Assembly (NCBI GenBank): GCA_963854835.1
Contig: OY978530.1
Coordinates: 5,014,501 to 5,078,500, forward strand
Source of the DNA: Megamerina dolium
Lineage: Eukaryota > Arthropoda > Insecta > Diptera > Megamerinidae
Direction of reading: 5' to 3'
DNA: 64,000 nt
In this document: positions 1 through 8,408 of the stretch, piece by piece
Layout: every line of letters starts with the position of its first letter
Position numbering within the stretch: the stretch's first letter is position 1
Notes under the pieces: generated by a model
Told to the model about the DNA's origin: nothing
Seen by the model: only the letters and a program-made list of their open reading frames with translations
Databases searched by the model: none
Position numbers and translations under genes: made by a program

Positions 1-30
1 GCGGGGAGAGGTCCTTTCCAATTTTCAAAT

Positions 31-62
31 CGACAGTTCGGTAATCCTTTACCGAACTGTCG
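31..62. repeat. Perfect 14-bp inverted repeat with 4-base loop
   Basis: Arms CGACAGTTCGGTAA (31-44) and TTACCGAACTGTCG (49-62) flank TCCT. The outer arm matches the RTE sequence after its AAFDS codons. The inner arm is its reverse complement and sits where other RTE copies carry unrelated RT sequence. Confidence 0.9.
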
Positions 63-555
63 AAAGCGGCTTTATAATCTACAAATAGGTGGTGTGTGTC
101 GATCTGCCTTTCTTAGATTTTCTTCAGAATTTGACGGTGTTCAAATCTGGTGTACTGTAGATATATCAGGTCTGAAGCCACACTGCTAAGGTCCAATCAG
201 GTTGTTTAGTACGGGCTTCAATCTTCCACACAATACGCTCTATACGACCTCGTATGCGATACTCAGGAGACTTATTCCAAGGTGGTTGGCGTAAATTATG
301 GGGTCTCCTTTTTTATGTACTGGACAGAGAACACTGAGCCTCCAATCATCAGGCATGCTTTTATCTGTCCATATTGTGCTTATGAGTTGGTGCATGCAGG
401 TGAGCAGCTCACCGCCTCCGGTCTTAAACAACTCGGCAGGCAGGCCATCAGCACCTACAGCTTAAAATGGCCGTTTCAACCTCGTCATAGTCGGGTGGTG
501 GAATATCAACACCATCATCTGTAATTGGGGTTATCGGGCAAACTCCTCCACTGGT

Positions 556-765
556 GGAATTGTTCGTAGCATCGCCATTCAGTAACGTGGAGAAGTGTTC
601 CCTCCATAGGCTCAGTACACTCTGGACATCTGTAACCAGATTCCCATTTCCATCACTGGCGGAATTGTTCGTAGCATCGCCATTCAGTAACGTGGAGAAG
701 TGTTCCTCCATAGGCTCAGTACACTCTGGATATCTGTAACCAGATTCCCATTTCCATCACGACGA
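556..765. repeat. 105-bp tandem duplication inside the RTE linker
   Basis: Two adjacent units (556-660 and 661-about 765) both begin GGAATTGTTCGTAGC. They differ by a C insertion in one unit and a few substitutions. The period of 105 bases is 35 codons, so the duplication itself keeps frame. Confidence 0.9.
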
Positions 766-1160
766 GAAGAGGCTCCGGGATTTAAACCTCCACTCAGGCG
801 CTTGATCTTTTCAAAGAATTTTTTAGTCACATCTCTTTCATTCTTTTCGGTACACATCTCTATCTCCTCGCACTCGCGTCTTTCCAACTCCCTCTTCTTG
901 CGCCTGAAAAGACGTCTCTCTGCACTCCTTTTCTCTCTGGACCGCTCCTTAACAGCTCGCGTTGAGCCCGCACGCAGGGTTTTTCTGTAGGCGGCGTCTT
1001 TCTCTGCGGTAGCGTCGCGACACTCCTGATCATACTACTCACTCCTCAGAGGCCGGTAGTAACCGATTACCTCCTCGGCAGCAGTAGTCATGGAGTGGGA
1101 TATATGTGTCCACCGTGCGGATGTATCATAAAGTTGGGGAGTGCTCCGCATAAGCAGATC

Positions 1161-1988
1161 CTATAGTCGAGTGGAAAATGCATCTGCTGTCTCTGGTGAT
1201 CGCAGCTTACTGACGTCGAGCTTTTTCTGTGTGGGACTTCTCTTGTTATTTGCGACACATAAACGTGTGCGCACCTTAGATGCAACAATGTAGTGATCCG
1301 AGTCGATGTTGGCACCACGGATCGAATTTACGTCCATCACACTGGAAGCATGCCTTCCGTCAATCACCACATGATCAATTTGGTTTCTTGTACGTTGATC
1401 TGGAAACAGCCATGTCGCTTTGTGGATGTTGAGATGCTGGAATCTGGTACCACGAATTTCCATGTTTCGTGCTGCGGCGAAGTCAATCAGCCTCATTCTG
1501 TTATCGAAGGTGTTCTGATGGAGGCTGAATTTTCCGACAGTTGAACCAAAAGTACCTTCCTTGCCCACCCTGGCATTAAAGTCGCCAAGCACGATTTTGA
1601 TATAGAGGCGGTCGTAAGCTTCTTCGAGGCGCTAAAAGAAGCTCTCCTTGGTCACATTGTCCTTCTCATCCGTCGGAGAGTGGGTACATATAAGACTGAT
1701 GTTAAAGAATTTTGCCCTGATGCGGATTGTTTCCAGCCGTTCAGTCACAGGCGTAAAATGTGAGACTATATGTCGTAGTCTCTTGCTAACCAAAAAACCA
1801 CATTCTAATTCGCGCCTTTCAGCATGGCAACTGTAGTATATATCACAGGACGCCCTTTTGGAGCAGCCCTGTCCCGTCCACCGGTGGACAGCAGTGATGT
1901 CAGCTCTGTATTTTTCGATGACGTCAACCAGCTGGATAGTGGCACCCTCCCTATAAATGGATCGGACATTGCAGGTGCATATCCGTAA
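1161..1988 (-). pseudogene. RTE endonuclease domain (broken)
   Basis: Exonuclease-endonuclease-phosphatase fold endonuclease that nicks target DNA for target-primed reverse transcription. Reading leftward from 1988, the frame opens with an ICTCNVRS-like start, passes a TAG stop at 1632-1634, then gives the family motifs LGDFNARVG, the RNQIDHV stretch and SDHY. The motifs GDFNA and SDH contain the usual catalytic Asn, Asp and His. Many insect annotations name this domain craniofacial development protein 2-like. The single in-frame stop makes it a pseudogene, although the catalytic motifs persist. Confidence 0.85.
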
Positions 1989-2047
1989 ATAGTGGTGCTT
2001 TTTTCATTTGAGTGGGGCATCAACAAAAGCGGTAGTCCCTATCCGAG

Positions 2048-2472
2048 GCATTGTTGTTTTCTTCACTGGGGGGAAAAATGGAAGTTATAAAATTTCCACA
2101 ATAACAATAATAACATTATTCGCGCATGTTATGGAGGTCCGCTTTAACTTATTATTGAAGCATTTAGTTTATGAAAGTAGGAAAATGATATCAGTAGCTT
2201 CTCAACCTTTAATGGGTTGTGGGTAGAGGGTTGTGTCGCTCTGTTACTGAAATATGTAATACATCGCGCTAATCGCTTGATAAACAGCGTTGACATTATA
2301 CACCAATTGGAACAAATTTTTAAAAATTCTTTCTTTCTTTCAATTATTTCAATCCATTTGTCTTTATCGGTTTCTTTAAATATAAATTAACTTCTTTCAA
2401 ATGAATTATAGGTATTAACTACATTTGTAAGCATTGTAATATACGTATTAAACATGTTTTTTTTATCGTTTT
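2048..2472. other. Unassigned AT-rich stretch
   Basis: No convincing coding region, repeat or RNA gene is visible between the RTE 5' end and the small MITE. Confidence 0.5.
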
Positions 2473-2657
2473 ATGGTTCAACTAGCCACCGACGTAGCGC
2501 CGTAAGAACATACAATTTGCTTTTGATTCTCTCCACTACGGCAACGGGAACGTTACCGTCATGCGGTGCTGAGTTTTCGTTAACACGACAATCCCATAAG
2601 ATAAGTCGTGTCTGCTGACAAAGTCTTTAGTTTTACGTCGGTGGGTAGTTGAACCAT
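2473..2657. mobile_element. Short MITE with 24-bp terminal inverted repeats
   Basis: A 185-bp sequence bounded by ATGGTTCAACTAGCCACCGA (extending to 2496) and its near-perfect inverse at 2634-2657, with one mismatch in 24. The interior is GC-richer than the surroundings and has no coding potential. Target-site duplications are not clear, so the superfamily cannot be set. Length, TIRs and lack of ORF fit a non-autonomous DNA transposon. Confidence 0.65.
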
Positions 2658-3086
2658 TAAGCTATGTATATAATTTACATTAATTTTTTTTAATACCAAA
2701 CTGAAGACCCCGTATTATTTTTAAGGGCTATACACTTCATAACTAAATAATTTTTAAGGGCTATAATTTAAGTGAAAAATTTTGGAACATAGCATTTATA
2801 GCCAGATTATGCTGTATAAGTTTTATTTAAGTCCATTGAGTAGTTGTTGAAAGCTTGTAGGAGTGGTTTAAAGATTCTTGCAATTTTTTTTGCGAAAAAT
2901 GTGTCAGAAAAAAGTATTTTATTGGCAACACTCATGGCACTATTGCTCGTGATATAACGAATAGTAGTAACGATGCGACGATAATTACTCATAAATGGAT
3001 AAACGAGTAAACGATTCTCTAAATATATCATAGCTTCGTAAACACGAGTATTTGTATTCGTATCGTACAATACAGTACGTAAGTAC
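2658..3086. other. Unassigned stretch upstream of the Transib remnant
   Basis: AT-rich. A short direct repeat (TTTTTAAGGGCTATA) occurs twice about 33 bases apart near 2720 and 2752. A 125-codon minus-strand frame (2807-3184) runs through it, but it overlaps the Transib coding strand and resembles nothing I know. The sequence may be decayed 5' Transib DNA. Confidence 0.4.
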
Positions 3087-4229
3087 GTGAGAAAGCCAGT
3101 GTGTACTTGGTATGCATATGATCGTATGATACCACTACTACTGTCTACTTTGTTAGAAACTAAGTTCATACGACACCAATACAATGTTATTAGGCAAGCT
3201 GCTCATAACAAGGTTCTATCATATAAAAATATTCAAATAGAGAAAAAAAGGTGCTATCCAGATGTTAAGAGCTTGAAAATAAGTGAAACCTCCGCTTAAG
3301 TAAGTTTAAAAACGTTGTCGAACCATACTGCAGGGCGATTAATTCAAATTAGTGAAAACTGAATTGGCTCGCTAACCAACCGAGAACTTCAATTATATAC
3401 AAAATGGGGTTTTGATGGAAGTTTAGCATTTCAAAATCCTCTACCGTCTTCCATTAGATTTTGCAGTCCCTTAAAAATTGAATTAGTAAAGAGAACTAAA
3501 TCTGTGTCGATTGCCGAAAAAGAGATGTTAGAAGAAGAAATCAAGAATTTAATTTCTTCAACTATAACAATTGGTGATAAAGTTGTGTATGCGAATCACA
3601 AAAAATAATTTTGACAATAATTGAAGGAAAGGTGTGTGGAAAGGTGGGTAATAGCCCTGACAGATGGCAGCGTTAATCTGGATTAACGATTTAACATAAA
3701 TTAACAGTTTTCGACATGAAAAAAATAAATCCAGCTGTCCATGACAAACTGTGAATGTCAATTTACAAGTTTCTGATAATTTTCAGTTCACGTACTTCTT
3801 GTAGATGTTCTCATATCGAGAGTGACAGATGACAGAAATTGATAGTGATAGTAATGTAAGTGAGCAAACCTAATAAAACAGCAATGAGCTGTTTACTTAA
3901 TCCGCTAAGCTGCCGTCTGTAAGGTTAATATTTTATTCGGATTAAGTGCGCCGTTAATCCGGATTAACGCTGCCGTCTGTCTAGGCTATAAGGCTTTAAC
4001 TACGACTACGTCAACACAAAAGTTTTATTTATATGGCACCACTAGTAAGAATTTCAACAATATAGATGACATGATCGAAATACCTGTAAATGTAGAAAAC
4101 TTGAAATTTGGCTTATCTATTCCACATGGCTGGATTATATTTTTGAAAGCTAAAACGGAGTCTTTAAAAATAAAAACCAAACTAAGAATTCCAAAACAAT
4201 TTAAACAAATCGTTAAATTTGGTGTTTAA
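3087..4229 (+). pseudogene. Transib (RAG1-related) transposase remnant, interrupted by a MITE
   Basis: The plus strand carries a broken protein whose blocks follow Transib transposases, the DNA transposon family related to the RAG1 core. In order: KKRCYP, the ISETSA stretch, WGFDGS (first catalytic Asp, about 3405-3422), NPLPSSIRFCSPLKIE, then GKVC, STQKFYLYGTTSKNFNNID and LKFGLSIPHGWI. In intact relatives the YLYG region is CYLCGATSK, whose zinc-binding cysteines are replaced here. Lesions: stops at 3297-3299 and 3360-3362, loss of the segment after WGFDGS, a one-base loss in the A run near 3602, and a MITE at 3652-3988. Removing the MITE and one TAA brings the reading frames of the two halves into register. 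The second and third catalytic residues lie beyond 4229 and are not seen. Family attribution is from remembered motifs, not a search. Confidence 0.7.
3652..3988. mobile_element. Harbinger-like MITE with TAA target duplication
   Basis: A 337-bp element with inverted ends TAGCC...ACAGA(T/C)GGCAGCGTTAA and flanking TAA at 3649-3651 and 3989-3991. A 3-base TWA duplication is typical of PIF/Harbinger elements. The TIR extends about 38 bases with some mismatches. An internal extra copy of the GCTGCCGTCTGT motif lies near 3910. There is no ORF. A second copy at 43033-43296 occupies the same site in the other Transib remnant. Confidence 0.75.
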
Positions 4230-4517
4230 ATGGATATTAGTTTTTTTTTTATTTGGTTGTTATAATTGTTTTGATTTTTTATTTCTTATATATTCAACTT
4301 TATTTGTACTAAAACAGCCTTTATTTGTTTTTCTCTTTATAACTTTTGTTTAAATCCTTATGTACTTATATTTTACTTTTATACATCCGATTCACCGCCA
4401 CAGTTTTTTCTCAACTCAATGCGGAATGATTTACCCTTTTACACTAAAATAAATAAGCTTGTTTTCTTTTAAAAAACGTTTTAATAAATTTTGATTAAAT
4501 TCCCTCCAAATTAAATA
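4230..4517. other. AT-rich 3' flank of the Transib remnant
   Basis: T-rich sequence with no readable protein. It reappears inverted at about 42460-42740, so it belongs to the duplicated composite block. Confidence 0.5.
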
Positions 4518-4544
4518 TTGATCCTTCAAGCCGTCAAACTATTG

Positions 4545-4755
4545 AAACGGCGTTATATACATTTGGCATCAAAATTTGGACATTTCCACCTCATTTGGGA
4601 AAATGCTCGGAGTTTTCAAGAGAAAGTCCTACACAAGATCTTTGGATCTATTTGCGTTGGAGGCGAGTATCGAAGTGAAGGCAAGAGTTGGCTGGTGATG
4701 CATGTTACCCTAAAATCGATTTTCGATTGTAATGGCCACATAAGTAAGTATTAAG
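4545..4755 (+). mobile_element. RTE 3'-end fragment
   Basis: Contains the RTE C-terminal motif KVLHKIFGSICVGGEYR, then a deletion, then the family 3' end AATGGCCACATAAGTAAGTA. Compared with the copy ending at 27001 it has lost most of the coding tail. It is also present inverted at 42275-42440. Confidence 0.8.
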
Positions 4756-4861
4756 TACAACCAAATCTTTTGGTATTTGGATGGTTTGGTTAGGTTATGT
4801 GGCTGCCTTCTCTCTCTGAGAAGATACGCTTAGGCCAGAAAGTCCCATTGTGATACCACCG

Positions 4862-5140
4862 AGCTTCTCTTCCAATACTGTTGTGCGTGTTTAATTTGGA
4901 CAGCATTATAAGGGACCTACTTATATTAGCTCGTTCCGAACGGCAGAACCCTTGTGACATCACTTTAACTTAGTTTTGTCACAGAGCTCTTTTAAGAAGC
5001 ATTTTTTGGCAATCTGTTACTGCCGGAAAAATTGCCAATTCTCGCCGGCAGGTGGTTACCGTTCGAAAGAAAAATCTTTTCGATATTAAATTTTGGTCAG
5101 AAGGATCAGAAGGTCAACGCACTAACCACAACGGCATCAT
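4862..5140 (-). mobile_element. tRNA-derived SINE, degraded copy
   Basis: Inverse of the SINE body seen at 45285-45663: shared landmarks are GTTCTGCCGTTCGGAAC, AGTAGGTCC and GGAAGAGAAGCTC. The B box is deleted here, so the copy could not be transcribed by RNA polymerase III. It sits inside the BEL/Pao RNase H region. Confidence 0.75.
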
Positions 5141-5227
5141 TCTTTACCGGATACATTCTCACATATAGTCTCTCCAACTACAACAACTACGTCAGCAACC
5201 AAGCGACAGTGGGTGCTATCACAATGG

Positions 5228-6010
5228 GCGTTTCTTGCCTTGTGCAGCTCTCTATATTCGAACAGAATTGAACAATTCAGTTTCGTCACATCTCTTGGTG
5301 ACAAAAACTAAAGTTGCGCTTTTACAGATGATAGGCGTGAATAATACTCAAACATTTTCAAACGTCCTTGCGACATTGCGTGTGATAGCTTGTATGTTTC
5401 GCTTCCTACATAGAGTGCAAAATGAATCTCAAATGCTGACTATACCAAATAGTACGTCTCTTTCGCAAGATGAAATCTTGATGTCGTCAAACTACGATTT
5501 ATTATGCTGGCACAATCACGGTCATATCAGAGTGAATGGCTGTCGTTATATCACTCGATGCCAATCAGTATTAAAAACACGTTACTCAGTCTTAATCCAT
5601 TTCTCGATTAAGGGGAATTATGAGGTTAAATGGTAGACACGTTAACGCACTCCTAAGCTATAACGAACGTCTTTCCATTATTTTACCCGAAAACTCTAGA
5701 CACTGCTCATTATATTTTAATTCACGCAGAGCATCGACTCATGTTCAGGGTAGTTTGACAGAAATATTTTGTTCCCAGCCCCAAATTAAAAAATGTATTT
5801 TCCAACGGAAGATTTGCGCAAATTTAAATAAAAAACGTGATCTCTAATAATAGCTGCTCTACCTCTTAAGTGCTGTAAGCCATCACTGCCATTCGATACC
5901 ACTGGAATCGATTTCGCCGGTCTGTTTCAAATAAAAGCTTCTGCGATCATCGACATTTCTCAAAGTTTACGTCGCCGGATTTGTTTGCTTTTCAACAAAA
6001 GCTATTCACT
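5228..6010 (+). pseudogene. BEL/Pao pol fragment (RNase H to integrase), broken
   Basis: Degraded plus-strand match to the BEL pol at 19223-23490. Successive blocks are CAALYIRTELNN (RNase H), VIACMFRFLHRVQN and SLSQDEI (connection and integrase N-terminus), NGRHVNALLSYNERLSIILPE, CIFQRKIC (zinc-binding region), and DNA reading GIDFAGLFQ and FSTKAIHLE (integrase core start). The frame is broken by stops and indels. At about 6010 it is cut by a DNA-transposon end. Bases 5368-6147 form one arm of a large palindrome. Confidence 0.85.
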
Positions 6011-6012
6011 TG

Positions 6013-6281
<269 letters not shown>

Positions 6282-6485
6282 TTAGGGTGGGTCAAATTTT
6301 TTCGACCCAAAGGCTCATCGTGATTCTTATTCTATGGGTCATTCTAAGCAAATTTGCCAAAGAAACCATAGCTCTAAAATGAATTTCGAGCCCCCGGATT
6401 TTTCAAAATAGGTATTTTTTCTAGAAATATTCGAGAATAGAGGCAAAAAAATGCTATTTCCTTTAGCCAAATGTGTATGTGTGGG
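6282..6485 (+). mobile_element. Left terminus of the TTAGGGTGGGTC transposon family
   Basis: Begins TTAGGGTGGGTC, contains an internal hairpin partner (TTCGACCCA), and runs through GCCAAAGAAACCATAGC to the GTGTATGTGTGGG motif, which is also the subterminal repeat of the transposon at 7984-11150. This is the most complete terminus of that family in the window. Confidence 0.7.
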
Positions 6486-7133
6486 TTCCAAGTGAATAGC
6501 TTTTGTTGAAAAGCAAACAAATCCGGCGACGTAAACTTTGAGAAATGTCGATGATCGCAGAAGCTTTTATTTGAAACAGACCGGCGAAATCGATTCCAGT
6601 GGTATCGAATGGCAGTGATGGCTTACAGCACTTAAGAGGTAGAGCAGCTATTATTAGAGATCACGTTTTTTATTTAAATTTGCGCAAATCTTCCGTTGGA
6701 AAATACATTTTTTAATTTGGGGCTGGGAACAAAATATTTCTGTCAAACTACCCTGAACATGAGTCGATGCTCTGCGTGAATTAAAATATAATGAGCAGTG
6801 TCTAGAGTTTTCGGGTAAAATAATGGAAAGACGTTCGTTATAGCTTAGGAGTGCGTTAACGTGTCTACCATTTAACCTCATAATTCCCCTTAATCGAGAA
6901 ATGGATTAAGACTGAGTAACGTGTTTTTAATACTGATTGGCATCGAGTGATATAACGACAGCCATTCACTCTGATATGACCGTGATTGTGCCAGCATAAT
7001 AAATCGTAGTTTGACGACATCAAGATTTCATCTTGCGAAAGAGACGTACTATTTGGTATAGTCAGCATTTGAGATTCATTTTGCACTCTATGTAGGAAGC
7101 GAAACATACAAGCTATCACACGCAATGTCGCAA
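6486..7133 (-). pseudogene. BEL/Pao pol fragment, right palindrome arm
   Basis: Inverse copy of 5368-6010 with the same protein remnants (VIACMFRFLHRVQN, SLSQDEI, CIFQRKIC) on the minus strand. It has the same lesions as the left arm, so it is a duplicate and not an independent insertion. Confidence 0.85.
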
Positions 7134-7135
7134 TT

Positions 7136-7414
7136 ATTATTGTCAAAATTATTTTTTGTGATTCGCATACACAACTTTATCACCAATTGTTATAGTTGAA
7201 GAAATTAAATTCTTGATTTCTTCTTCTAACATCTCTTTTTCGGCAATCGACACAGATTTAGTTCTCTTTACTAATTCAATTTTTAAGGGACTGCAAAATC
7301 TAATGGAAGACGGTAGAGGATTTTGAAATGCTAAACTTCCATCAAAACCCCATTTTGTATATAATTGAAGTTCTCGGTTGGTTAGCGAGCCAATTCAGTT
7401 TTCACTAATTTGAA
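7136..7414 (-). pseudogene. Transib fragment, inverted copy of 3343-3621
   Basis: Minus strand repeats the WGFDGS and NPLPSSIRF portion of the Transib remnant. Its left boundary joins the BEL arm with a shared CAATT. Its right boundary joins the AGGGTGGGTC hairpin. Confidence 0.8.
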
Positions 7415-7418
7415 AATT

Positions 7419-7452
7419 TTAGGGTGGGTCGAAAAAATTTGACCCACCCTAA
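7419..7452. repeat. 12-bp hairpin TTAGGGTGGGTC / GACCCACCCTAA
   Basis: Two opposed copies of the transposon tip separated by GAAAAAATTT. It is equivalent to the extreme terminus of the family folded on itself and is followed by the same TA array that flanks the tip at 6282. Confidence 0.9.
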
Positions 7453-7481
7453 TATATATATATTATATAAATATAATATTG

Positions 7482-7580
<99 letters not shown>

Positions 7581-7589
7581 GTATATATA
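7453..7589. repeat. TA-dinucleotide microsatellite
   Basis: (TA)n array ending TGTATATATA at the Tc1 fragment. The first part is the inverse of the spacer at 6230-6281. Confidence 0.95.
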
Positions 7590-7983
7590 CAGTATGTCAA
7601 GAATGAGTTTACACATTGAAAAAAATTCAAAGTTTAGATTTTCTTAGCAAAAAACAATTACTTTTATTTAAACATACACATTTTGTTTTATTAGTTATAG
7701 ACATTTACAGTATTTATAAAAGATTCATGAAAAAAAATTGCAAGTTCTACCCAAAAGAAAATAAAAAAACAACAAAAAGAAATTTTACTCAATTTTACAA
7801 GTGTCAAGAAACTCTTCACAAACGATACATAGTTTTTTTTTATAATCTTTATTAGTTAAAATTTGATCAAGTAAAATATTTAGTATTTAGTATGACCACC
7901 TTCGCCATCTATCACGGATTGTAGCCGTTTATTAATAAACCAACTTTTTTGGGTCATAATTGCTCGGTATATTTTGCCACTCA
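7590..7983 (-). mobile_element. Truncated Tc1-like element
   Basis: Starts with the TIR CAGTATGTCAAGAATGAG preceded by TA, and matches the left 390 bases of the element at 15803-17482, including the C-terminal transposase residues VIDGEGGHTKY on the minus strand. It breaks off at TTTTGCCACTC, where the next transposon begins. Confidence 0.85.
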
Positions 7984-8025
7984 AAATAGGTATTTTTTCT
8001 AGAAATATTCGAGAATAGAGGCAAA

Positions 8026-8140
8026 AAAATGCTATTTCCTTTAGCCAAATGTGTATGTGTGGGTTTTTTGGGTCGCGGAATCCATTTTTGACATTAATTT
8101 TTATTTTTGAGTGCCGCCAGAGGGCGCTTTCGTACATTTT
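8026..8140. repeat. Left subterminal inverted repeat
   Basis: Pairs with 11030-11141 at roughly 80-85 percent by eye. Shared blocks are AGCCAAATGTGTATGTG, GGAATCCATTTTTGA and CAGAGGGCGCTTTCGT. Confidence 0.85.
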
Positions 8141-8408
8141 TTTGGAAAAATATACGATACTGTTGTGGAAATAGACGAATTTTTGACTTTGTATTGAATA
8201 TATTCAAAATACATACTCGAATTATAAGTTGTTAAATCATATTCCATACATTTTGTTCCTTTTTCCAGCTTTTCTAAAAATAAAATCGATAGATTTCAAG
8301 CTAAGACCTAAATCACATTTTTACCAGCTTTTGAAGGAAGAAAACCTCAAAATCTAGCTGGAAAATCTTAATATTTATAAATTAATTAATTAATATTTAA
8401 TTTTAAAC

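Larger units (their letters stand above)
1..900 (-). pseudogene. RTE linker and N-terminal reverse transcriptase (broken)
   Basis: From about 900 leftward the minus strand encodes the basic linker between endonuclease and RT (EIEMCTEKNERDVTKKFFEK), a duplicated 35-residue block, then the start of RT (MPDDWRLSVLCPVHKKGDP at about 375-320) and the first catalytic region, seen as FVDYKAAF-type sequence near 70-100. The RT then jumps at about 30-60 to a downstream segment. Compared with the copy at 25771, roughly 100 bases are missing, and a hairpin sits at the joint. The frame shifts several times. Confidence 0.75.
1..2047 (-). mobile_element. RTE-clade non-LTR retrotransposon, cut by left window edge
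   Basis: A minus-strand element with an apurinic-type endonuclease followed by the start of a reverse transcriptase. The protein matches two other copies here (25771-27001 and 50334-51725), which share the motif GPYQCGFRPGKSTIDQ. The 5' side fades out near 2047, where recognisable endonuclease sequence stops. The 3' half lies beyond position 1. The copy is dead: it has a stop in the endonuclease, a 105-bp tandem duplication and a deletion with a hairpin in the RT. The RTE assignment rests on the EN-RT layout without a separate gag and on the AAGT-type 3' tail of the sister copies. Confidence 0.85.

Noticed and set aside
2807..3184. 125-codon minus-strand frame
   Set aside because: It overlaps the Transib coding strand, has no recognisable family and no supporting signals.
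7880..8137. 85-codon minus-strand frame
   Set aside because: Chance fusion of the Tc1 C-terminus with the neighbouring transposon repeat.
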